This document shows, piece by piece, positions 1 through 4,823 of a stretch of 5,807 bases of DNA. The number at the start of each line of letters is the position of its first letter. The first letter of the stretch is position 1. The DNA is taken from positions 1-5,807 of the forward strand of contig JAFGJS010000132.1 in the NCBI GenBank assembly GCA_016928995.1. The letters are read 5' to 3'. Position numbers and translations under genes: made by a program. The DNA is from Candidatus Sumerlaeota bacterium. GTDB lineage: Bacteria; Sumerlaeota; Sumerlaeia; JAFGJS01. Under the pieces are notes generated by a model. That model saw nothing but the letters and a program-made list of their open reading frames with translations. It searched no databases and was not told the origin of the DNA.

Positions 1-1
1 A

Positions 2-87
2 AAAACGTTAAAAAACTGCGATTCCGGAGGCAAGAAAAACCACCTTAAAAAATCGATTTTTTGTCTAGACAGAGGGGACAAGCTCAT
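2..87 (+). repeat. 86-bp terminal inverted repeat, left copy
   Basis: This stretch is identical, in reverse complement, to 5722-5807 at the other end of the window. It contains a 16-bp perfect palindrome (AAAAAATCGATTTTTT, 47-62), overlapped by a 10-bp palindrome (TGTCTAGACA, 62-71), and then AGAGGGGACAAGCTCAT at the inner edge. The outer edge coincides with the window end, so the real repeat may be longer. Motifs of the GGGGACA type are known from REP/MITE-like repeats linked to IS200-like (RAYT) transposases; assigning this repeat to that class is inference. The partial gene at 2-409 reads through it without a stop. Confidence 0.95.
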
Positions 88-409
88 CTATCAATCGAGT
101 GATGCCTCATTCGGCGCTAAAATCACGAATAATAATCCAAGCAATGCGATCGAAATCCTATCAAAAGAGAGCAAATATTTACATGATGAACTGGAAAAAT
201 ATAAAAAATACTATGATATATATCCTGAGTCATTGAAAGAATTAAACATCGATATAACACCTCCTAGCATAGGGGCTAGAGAGTGGAATTATCAAGCAAG
301 TAAAAATGGAACGATGTATTATCTAAGTGTAGATTATGATCCACAATATTATATGTATGAAAGTTGGTTTTTTTCTTCTGAATATAATACATGGCACAGT
401 GATAGTTGA
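2..409 (+). CDS. Hypothetical protein, C-terminal part, 5' end missing
   Basis: The frame is open from the window edge to a TGA at 407-409 (135 codons), and it has no ATG, GTG or TTG start that could give the whole protein, so the beginning lies outside or is lost. I do not recognise the family. About 55 residues in there is a helix-like charged stretch (KYLHDELEKYKKYY) followed by YPESLKEL, then PPS, W.Y and several aromatic-rich strands ending in W-H-S-D-S. A Y..YP.SL.EL segment followed by short beta-rich sequence resembles C-terminal parts of pseudopilin-like or other secreted hypothetical proteins; that is a weak analogy. The first 28 codons lie in the terminal repeat and may not be original coding sequence, so the gene could be a remnant cut by the repeat. 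GC content is far below that of the genes from 514 onward, suggesting different ancestry. Confidence 0.6.
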   Translation, partial: KTLKNCDSGGKKNHLKKSIFCLDRGDKLIYQSSDASFGAKITNNNPSNAIEILSKESKYLHDELEKYKKYYDIYPESLKELNIDITPPSIGAREWNYQASKNGTMYYLSVDYDPQYYMYESWFFSSEYNTWHSDS

Positions 410-433
410 CAAGAGCTATATAGATATTATCAT
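406..433 (+). promoter_or_regulatory. Predicted sigma-70-type promoter for the prenyltransferase
   Basis: A perfect -35 hexamer TTGACA (406-411) is followed, after 16 bases, by TATCAT (428-433), which matches the -10 consensus at five of six positions. Its -35 box overlaps the TGA stop of the preceding frame. Transcription would start near 440 and give a leader of about 75 bases. A second isolated TATAAT lies at 504-509, just before the ATG at 514, but has no good -35 partner. Promoter motifs are common by chance in AT-rich DNA. Confidence 0.45.
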
Positions 434-513
434 GAACTTCACATTTGTCAGTTAGAATATTCACATCAATATATTACACATACATTAAGAGTCATGCTTC
501 GCGTATAATATCA

Positions 514-1395
514 ATGAATCTTGCCAGAAAAATACAATACTTCATGTCGATGATCAAGATCGCGCATATGGTTTTTGCGTTGCCGTTTGCGCTGGCGGCG
601 ATGTGTCTGGCGGCGATGCGGCGCGGAGGAACGCCGTGGCCGGCCTGGCAGGAGGCGGCGCTGATCCTGCTCGCTTGCTATGCGGCGCGCACGGCGGCGA
701 TGACCTACAACCGGATCGCAGACCGCGAGATCGACGCGCAGAATCCGCGCACGAAAAACCGAGAGCTCGTCACAGGCGCGCTCTCGCTGAATTTCGCACG
801 CATGATGCTGATCGTCCATGTCGCGCTATTCGTGCTCGCGGCCTGGGGTTTGAACACGCTGGCGCTGGCGCTCAGCCCGGTCTGTCTCGCCGTGCTGCTG
901 GGTTACAGCCACATGAAACGTTTCAGCTGGCTGTCGCATGCAGGGTTGGGGCTGGCGCTGGGACTCGCGCCGGTGGGCGCCTGGATCGCCATTGAAGGCG
1001 CCGCCGCATTCCAACGGCCGGAGCCATGGCTGCTGATGCTTAGCGTGTTCTGCTGGGTTGCCGGATTCGACGTCATCTACGCCTGTCAGGATTACGAAAC
1101 AGACCTGCGCATCGGTCTGCGCTCTATCCCCGCGCGCTTCGGACTGGCCGGGGCGTTTCGCATCACTCACGCCCTGCATTTTCTATCCGGCGCCGGTTTC
1201 TTCGTCTTCTGGCGCGTCGCCGGGCTGGGCTGGCTCAGTCTCGGCGGCATCATCCTGATGTGCATGCTGCTGGCATACGAGAACGCCATCATCACCCCGC
1301 GCGACCAATCGCGACTGAACACGGCCTTTTTCACGGTCAACGGCGTCGTCAGTCTAATGTTCTTCGTCTGCGTCCTGGGCGATCTGTTGCTTTAA
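514..1395 (+). CDS. mqnP: UbiA-family prenyltransferase, MqnP-like (menaquinone biosynthesis)
   Basis: An integral membrane aromatic prenyltransferase of the UbiA superfamily, which transfers a polyprenyl chain from its diphosphate to an aromatic acceptor. Both Asp-rich, Mg-diphosphate-binding motifs are present: NRIADREID (66-74) and Y179xxxD183xxxD187 in YACQDYETD. The N-terminal IKIAHMVFALPFALAA and AARTAAMTYNR, followed by NPRTKNREL, are typical of the subfamily annotated as putative 4-hydroxybenzoate polyprenyltransferase, which includes MqnP of the futalosine menaquinone pathway. About eight to nine hydrophobic segments cover the 293 residues, the normal family length. The ATG at 514 was chosen because the family begins shortly before the first helix; the frame extends to a TTG at 445, but those 23 residues are AT-rich and unlike the family. 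ATG 544 is also possible. No clear Shine-Dalgarno precedes either. A role as UbiA in ubiquinone synthesis cannot be excluded; no other quinone gene is nearby. Confidence 0.85.
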   Translation: MNLARKIQYFMSMIKIAHMVFALPFALAAMCLAAMRRGGTPWPAWQEAALILLACYAARTAAMTYNRIADREIDAQNPRTKNRELVTGALSLNFARMMLIVHVALFVLAAWGLNTLALALSPVCLAVLLGYSHMKRFSWLSHAGLGLALGLAPVGAWIAIEGAAAFQRPEPWLLMLSVFCWVAGFDVIYACQDYETDLRIGLRSIPARFGLAGAFRITHALHFLSGAGFFVFWRVAGLGWLSLGGIILMCMLLAYENAIITPRDQSRLNTAFFTVNGVVSLMFFVCVLGDLLL

Positions 1396-1417
1396 GCATT
1401 CCACACAAAAGTTTCGT

Positions 1418-1446
1418 TTGACAGCCGCCGATAAGCATACCATCAT
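1418..1446 (+). promoter_or_regulatory. Predicted promoter of rpsO
   Basis: A consensus -35 TTGACA (1418-1423) is followed, after 17 bases, by CATCAT (1441-1446), four of six matches to TATAAT. It sits in the 167-base gap between the prenyltransferase stop and rpsO, giving a leader of about 110 bases. S15 represses its own translation through leader RNA structures in several bacteria; I see only short stems here (for example CCGC 1500-1503 with GCGG 1512-1515) and cannot identify an S15-binding element. No terminator is visible for the prenyltransferase, so read-through into rpsO is possible. Confidence 0.45.
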
Positions 1447-1562
1447 AGCGCTTCCTTGATCGAGATCGGTCTGGAAACGCCACCGCATGCTCAGTTTGTC
1501 CGCTTTCTCCGGCGGCATACCGGGATGCAGGTGTAGATTACTGAAAAAGCAGGAGATGGAAC

Positions 1563-1832
1563 ATGTCGATTACACCGACACGCAAAACCGAAGTGATTGA
1601 TGAGTACAAAACGCACGACGGCGACACCGGCTCGCCCGAGGTGCAAGTGGCCGTGCTCACCGAACGGATCAAGAATCTGACGGAGCACTTCAAGAAACAC
1701 AAGAAAGACCACAATTCCCGCCGGGGCCTGCTAATGCTGGTCGGCCAGCGCAAACGAATCCTGAAGTACCTGCAAGGCAAGGATATCGGACGCTACCGCA
1801 CTCTGATCGGGCGCTTGGGAATTCGCGGATAA
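1563..1832 (+). CDS. rpsO: 30S ribosomal protein S15
   Basis: Small-subunit ribosomal protein that binds 16S rRNA at the central-domain three-way junction early in 30S assembly. The 89 residues equal the usual bacterial length, and the family signatures are all present: [17 protein letters not shown] (about 21-37), [19 protein letters not shown] (about 39-57) and the basic [12 protein letters not shown] stretch, ending in Y-R-x-L-I-x-R-L-G-I-R-G. A good Shine-Dalgarno (AGGAGA, 1551-1556) lies six bases before the ATG, which fixes the start. The gene has its own predicted promoter and is closed by a strong hairpin terminator nine bases after the stop. pnp follows 415 bases downstream, the classical rpsO-pnp pairing, although the spacer is unusually long and structured. 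The sequence looks complete and intact. Confidence 0.99.
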   Translation: MSITPTRKTEVIDEYKTHDGDTGSPEVQVAVLTERIKNLTEHFKKHKKDHNSRRGLLMLVGQRKRILKYLQGKDIGRYRTLIGRLGIRG

Positions 1833-1840
1833 ACGCAAAC

Positions 1841-1879
1841 AAAGGGCCGGCTTGCCGCCGGCCCTTTTGAGTTTATTTT
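1841..1879 (+). terminator. Intrinsic terminator after rpsO
   Basis: A perfect 11-bp stem (AAAGGGCCGGC, 1841-1851, with GCCGGCCCTTT, 1857-1867) closes a five-base loop and runs into TTTTGAGTTTATTTT. It begins nine bases after the rpsO stop. It should end or attenuate rpsO transcripts, so pnp probably depends on partial read-through or its own promoter. Confidence 0.9.
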
Positions 1880-1911
1880 GGGAGTGAAGCGAGAAATGGC
1901 TGAGGACCGTC

Positions 1912-2106
1912 TCACGACGGATGAGGCCGCCACGAGTGCACACGTGCATTCACGAACATGCCGATCCAACTGCTCGTTCGTGAGCGCTCGCGTTCATTCG
2001 TGGCGTTCAAACCACACCTCAGACAGCACGCCACATAATCCGGCGTAAGTTTCGCTCCCCATCAATACAGACTTAACGGGCCATAGCGCCCGGCAAGCCC
2101 GGCCAT
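1912..2106 (-). pseudogene. Possible decayed small reading frame between rpsO and pnp
   Basis: On the minus strand, an ATG at 2106-2104 opens a 64-codon frame ending in TGA (1914-1912), interrupted by one in-frame TGA at 2064-2062. It reads MAGLAGRYGPLSLY, stop, then WGAKLTPDYVACC, LRCGLNATNERERSRTSSW and on to the end. The sequence around the stop (Y-stop-W) fits a TGG to TGA change. I do not know a function, and a spurious frame inside a repeated intergenic element is an equal explanation. The frame covers the whole 29-bp inverted repeat at 1929-2004, and its start lies in a small hairpin. No ribosome binding site is obvious. Confidence 0.25.
1929..2004. repeat. Imperfect 29-bp inverted repeat in the rpsO-pnp spacer
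   Basis: The arms are 1929-1957 and 1976-2004, with an 18-base loop. When one arm is reverse-complemented, 23 of 29 positions agree. The outer seven (GCCACGA) and the inner eight (TCACGAAC) match perfectly. The six differences fall at arm positions 8, 11, 14, 17, 20 and 21, so five are spaced exactly three apart; two would be G-U pairs in RNA. The CACGAATG-like core resembles short dispersed intergenic repeats seen in several environmental bacteria; this link is from memory and unverified. Confidence 0.7.
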
Positions 2107-2114
2107 GAGGCCGG
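2099..2114. other. Small perfect GC hairpin
   Basis: CCGGCC (2099-2104) and GGCCGG (2109-2114) form a six-bp stem with an ATGA loop. No T-run follows on the plus strand, so it is not a standard terminator. The same CCGGCC/GGCCGG words recur at 2135-2140, 2197-2202 and 2226-2233 and could pair in alternative ways. Confidence 0.5.
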
Positions 2115-2145
2115 AGATAAATCATATAAACCACGGCCGGCAAAG

Positions 2146-2200
2146 GGCTTTCCACGCGGCGCCATGCACGTTCCATCGGCACGGCGCGACGTGGAAGGCC
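2146..2200 (+). promoter_or_regulatory. Large hairpin in the pnp leader
   Basis: Bases 2146-2163 pair with 2183-2200 to form an 18-position stem with a single two-by-two internal mismatch (2157-2158 opposite 2188-2189), one G-U pair and a 19-base loop. It ends 47 bases before the pnp start. In Escherichia coli, PNPase represses its own mRNA after RNase III cuts a leader stem-loop in this same location; a comparable role here is inference from position and shape. Confidence 0.55.
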
Positions 2201-2220
2201 GGCGAATATGCCGCCAATTG

Positions 2221-2239
2221 CTTTTCCGGCCGGGAAGGA
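2221..2239 (+). promoter_or_regulatory. pnp ribosome binding site within a potential hairpin
   Basis: GGAAGGA (2233-2239) is a good Shine-Dalgarno eight bases before the pnp ATG. CTTTTCC (2221-2227) can pair with GGGAAGG (2232-2238) across a GGCC loop, with two G-U pairs, which would hide it. CCGGCC at 2226-2231 can instead pair with GGCCGG at 2197-2202, in the right arm of the larger hairpin. The structures are therefore partly exclusive, a layout compatible with translational control. Confidence 0.45.
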
Positions 2240-2247
2240 TCAATTAA

Positions 2248-4518
2248 ATGATTCACAACTACCAGTTGCCATTCGGCAACGGCAACGATCTCAAAGTCGA
2301 GATCGGCAAAGTCGCCAAACAGGCTCACGCATCGATCTGGGCCAGTTGGGGCGACACCGTCGTCCTTGCGGCCATGGTCTTCGGACCGGACGCCCGCGGG
2401 GTGGATTATTTCCCGCTGTTCATCGACTATCGCGACAAGATGTACGCCGATGGACGCATCCCCGGCAGTTTCTTCCGCCGCGAAGGACGCCCCACGGATC
2501 ATGAAACGCTTAAGGCGCGCATCGTGGACCGTCCGTTGCGTCCGCTCTTCCCCGATCACTATCGCGACGAGGTGCAGATTTTCCTGAACACCTACTCGGT
2601 CGATCAAGAGCACGTCGATTATGTCATCTCGGTCAACGCCGCGTCGCTCGCGCTGTTGATCAGCGCCTGTCCGTTTACAAAGCCGGTCGGCTGCGTTCGC
2701 GTTGGCCGCATTGACGGCGAGCTGAAAGTCAACCCGACGATCAGCGAGATGAAAACCAGCGACGTGGACCTGCTTGTCGCCGGCACCAAAGACGCGATCA
2801 ACATGGTCGAATGCGGCTCGAATTTCGTGGAAGAATCCGTGCTAATCGACGGCCTGCGCCTGGCGCACGACAAAATCCAGGAAATCTGCGCCTGGCAGGA
2901 AAGCATCCGCGCCGAGATCGGGCAGCCGAAAATCGAAGTCCTCAAACCCGAAATCAACGAAGAAGTCTTCAACGAGGCCGTGCTGCTGGCCGAAACCAAG
3001 TTGGAGCCAGTTTACGCCATCACGGAAAAAGTCGAGCGCTCCGACAAACTGGACGCATGCAAGCAGGAAATCTGCGACGCGATGCTGGAGAACCTTGGCG
3101 AAGAAGCGTACACGGAAAATCTGAAGACGATCATCGGCGCCATTGATACAGTGTATAAAAAACGTGTGCGCCTGGAAACGCTGAAAGGCAATCGCACCGA
3201 TGGCCGGGATTTGAAGGAAATCCGGCCGATCACCGTGGAAGCCGGCACGCTCCCCCGCGCACATGGCTCCGGTCTGTTCACACGCGGACAAACCCAGTCG
3301 CTCGGCGTCTGCACGCTGGGCACCAAGACCGAACAGATGCTGATCGACGACATCCGCGGCGTGTATGACCGCCATTACTTCCTGCATTACAACTTCCCCG
3401 GATGGAGCGTGGGCGAGGTTCGTCCGGCGCGCGGCCCGGGCCGTCGCGAGATCGGCCACGGCAACCTGGCTGAAAAATCCATCGAGCCGGTCCTGCCCGA
3501 GCATCCCGGCTTCCCCTACACCATCCGCCTGGTTTCCGAAATCCTCGAATCGAACGGTTCGAGCTCGATGGCCAGCGTATGCAGCTGCTGCCTGGCGTTG
3601 ATGGACTGCGGCGTGCCGATCAAGGCGCCCGTGGCCGGCATCGCCATGGGCCTGATCATGGATGAGGAAAGCGGCAAGTACGTCGTGCTGAGCGACATCG
3701 CCGGCATCGAGGATCATCTCGGCGACATGGACTTCAAAGTCGCCGGCACGAAAGACGGCGTCACGGCCCTGCAGATGGACATCAAGATCGAAGGCGTGAC
3801 GATTGAGATCATGGAAAAGGCCCTGGCGCAAGCCAAGGAGGGCCGCCTGCACATCCTCGGCAAAATGACCGACGTGCTGGCCGAACCGCGCCCCGAGCTT
3901 TCCAAGTGGGCGCCGCGCATGGAGCAGATCAAAATCCCGCAGGACAAGATCGGCGCGCTGATCGGCCCCGGCGGCAAGAACATCCGCGAAATCTGCGAGA
4001 CCACCAAGTGCAAGATCGACGTCGAGGAAGACGGCACCGTGATCCTCGCCGGCGTGGACGGCGAAATGATGAAGCTCGCCATCAAACTCGTCGAGCAATG
4101 CACCGCCGTGCCGGAAGCGGGCAAGATTTACACCGGCAAGGTCCGCTCGATCCAGAACTTCGGCATCTTCGTCGAAATCCTGCCGGGCATCGACGGTATG
4201 TGCCACATCAGCGAACTCGTGGCGGATCGCCGCCTGGAATGCGTCGAGGAATTCTGCTCCCTCGGCGACACGGTCACCGTAAAATGCACCGACGTGGACA
4301 GCGCCACGGGCAAGACGCGTCTCAGCCGCACCGAGGCGCTCAAGGAACTCGGCGAATTGAACAATGAAACCTTGAACCCGAGCTGGACCCAGGGCGATCC
4401 CCTGCCGAAACGCGATGATGGCCGTGGCGGACGCGGCGGCGGCGGCAATCGCGGCGGCGGACGTGATCGTGATCGCGGCGGACGCGGCGGACGTGGCGGA
4501 GGCGGCGGACGCCGTTAA
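2248..4518 (+). CDS. pnp: Polynucleotide phosphorylase (polyribonucleotide nucleotidyltransferase)
   Basis: Phosphorolytic 3'-5' exoribonuclease that releases nucleoside diphosphates, acts in mRNA turnover, forms a trimeric ring and often joins the RNA degradosome in the cytoplasm. The 756 residues show the full domain order: first RNase PH core (about 10-140, with FFRREGRP at 75-82), helical linker (about 240-310), second catalytic RNase PH core (about 320-545), KH domain (about 558-615, GPGG loop at 573-576) and S1 domain (about 625-695). The active-site residues are intact: R399-R400 in GRREIGHG, S438-S440 for phosphate, and D489, D495 and K497 in EDHLGDMDFK. After S1 comes an Arg/Gly-rich tail absent from the 711-residue E. 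coli enzyme. The protein has 18 cysteines, including a cluster C445, C447, C448 and C454. Start chosen from the Shine-Dalgarno GGAAGGA eight bases upstream and the usual MIHNYQ-type N-terminus. Confidence 0.99.
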   Translation: MIHNYQLPFGNGNDLKVEIGKVAKQAHASIWASWGDTVVLAAMVFGPDARGVDYFPLFIDYRDKMYADGRIPGSFFRREGRPTDHETLKARIVDRPLRPLFPDHYRDEVQIFLNTYSVDQEHVDYVISVNAASLALLISACPFTKPVGCVRVGRIDGELKVNPTISEMKTSDVDLLVAGTKDAINMVECGSNFVEESVLIDGLRLAHDKIQEICAWQESIRAEIGQPKIEVLKPEINEEVFNEAVLLAETKLEPVYAITEKVERSDKLDACKQEICDAMLENLGEEAYTENLKTIIGAIDTVYKKRVRLETLKGNRTDGRDLKEIRPITVEAGTLPRAHGSGLFTRGQTQSLGVCTLGTKTEQMLIDDIRGVYDRHYFLHYNFPGWSVGEVRPARGPGRREIGHGNLAEKSIEPVLPEHPGFPYTIRLVSEILESNGSSSMASVCSCCLALMDCGVPIKAPVAGIAMGLIMDEESGKYVVLSDIAGIEDHLGDMDFKVAGTKDGVTALQMDIKIEGVTIEIMEKALAQAKEGRLHILGKMTDVLAEPRPELSKWAPRMEQIKIPQDKIGALIGPGGKNIREICETTKCKIDVEEDGTVILAGVDGEMMKLAIKLVEQCTAVPEAGKIYTGKVRSIQNFGIFVEILPGIDGMCHISELVADRRLECVEEFCSLGDTVTVKCTDVDSATGKTRLSRTEALKELGELNNETLNPSWTQGDPLPKRDDGRGGRGGGGNRGGGRDRDRGGRGGRGGGGGRR
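4420..4515 (+). repeat. GGCGGACG-type tandem repeat encoding an RGG tail in pnp
   Basis: The last 32 codons before the stop consist almost only of Gly and Arg, with a DRDR interruption (residues 740-743) and one Asn. The DNA is a run of near-identical nine-base units such as CGCGGCGGA, which is prone to slippage and length change. RGG-rich tails are known to bind RNA non-specifically in other RNA enzymes, which fits a role in holding substrate. Confidence 0.8.
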
Positions 4519-4550
4519 CCGCACAACGCTTCATGACAGCATCGAAAACA

Positions 4551-4586
4551 GACACCCCGCCGAAATATTCCCGGCGGGGTGTTTTG
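4551..4586. terminator. Bidirectional intrinsic terminator between pnp and the convergent block
   Basis: An 11-bp perfect stem (ACACCCCGCCG, 4552-4562, with CGGCGGGGTGT, 4572-4582) closes a nine-base loop and is followed on the plus strand by TTTTGCTTC. On the minus strand the same hairpin is followed by CTGTTTTC. It lies 33 bases after the pnp stop and eight bases beyond the end of the minus-strand efflux remnant, so it can end transcription arriving from both sides. Confidence 0.85.
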
Positions 4587-4593
4587 CTTCATT

Positions 4594-4815
4594 CTAAAGC
4601 GATGTGTCGTTTTCCTTGATGGCCGTGATTTCCAAACGTCCGATGGCATGCTAGCATTGCAGCCGGCTGAGAGTATGATCGATCTGTGCGGCCGTCAGGC
4701 TGTTTTGCGCGTAGAGCAGTTCATCCTGAACATCGGCCATTTCGCGCGCCGTGGTTTGACCCGAAGCCAGCATCATTTGCGTGCCCTCAACGCGGCGTCC
4801 GGAGAGTTGAACGCT
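4594..4815 (-). pseudogene. Outer-membrane efflux protein (TolC/OEP family), C-terminal remnant
   Basis: Reading the minus strand from 4815 gives SVQLSGRRVEGTQMML, then ASGQTTAREMADVQDELLYA, then QNSLTAAQIDHTLSRLQC, an in-frame TAG (4653-4651), and in the same frame HAIGRLEITAIKENDTSL before a final TAG (4596-4594). This matches the last helical repeat of TolC-like efflux channels, where a VE.A..ML..G..T.R...D.Q..LL.AQN.LT.A..DY..A...L pattern leads to an L.R..G.LE end. Only about 73 of the usual 420-500 residues remain. A stop (4818-4816) closes the frame upstream, next to the 3' end of the membrane protein gene, so the 5' part has been lost. The internal TAG fits mutation of a TGG or Tyr codon. 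Together, truncation and nonsense codon mark a dead gene. Rearrangement that brought in the neighbouring gene is the simplest explanation; a misassembly at this join would look similar. Confidence 0.75.
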
Positions 4816-4823
4816 TTATTGAT

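Noticed and set aside
445-513. An N-terminal extension of the prenyltransferase from a TTG at 445
   Set aside because: The extra 23 residues come from AT-rich DNA, do not resemble the family N-terminus, and the TTG has no ribosome binding site; ATG 514 gives the normal length.
1929-2004. A CRISPR-like array in the CACGA-type repeats
   Set aside because: There are only two arms, in opposite orientation, with no regular spacers and no cas genes.
2125-2130. TATAAA as a -10 box for a separate pnp promoter
   Set aside because: No -35-like hexamer is found 16-18 bases upstream, so the match is too weak to annotate.
2842-4524. A 560-residue open frame on the minus strand opposite pnp
   Set aside because: It is antisense to a fully conserved PNPase and has the low-complexity Ala/Asp/Gln-rich look of a GC-rich shadow frame; no ribosome site or known motif.
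4594-4653. Stop-codon recoding of TAG in the efflux remnant
   Set aside because: The same frame ends in TAG, the gene lacks most of its length, and no other gene in the window uses an internal TAG; a nonsense mutation is enough.
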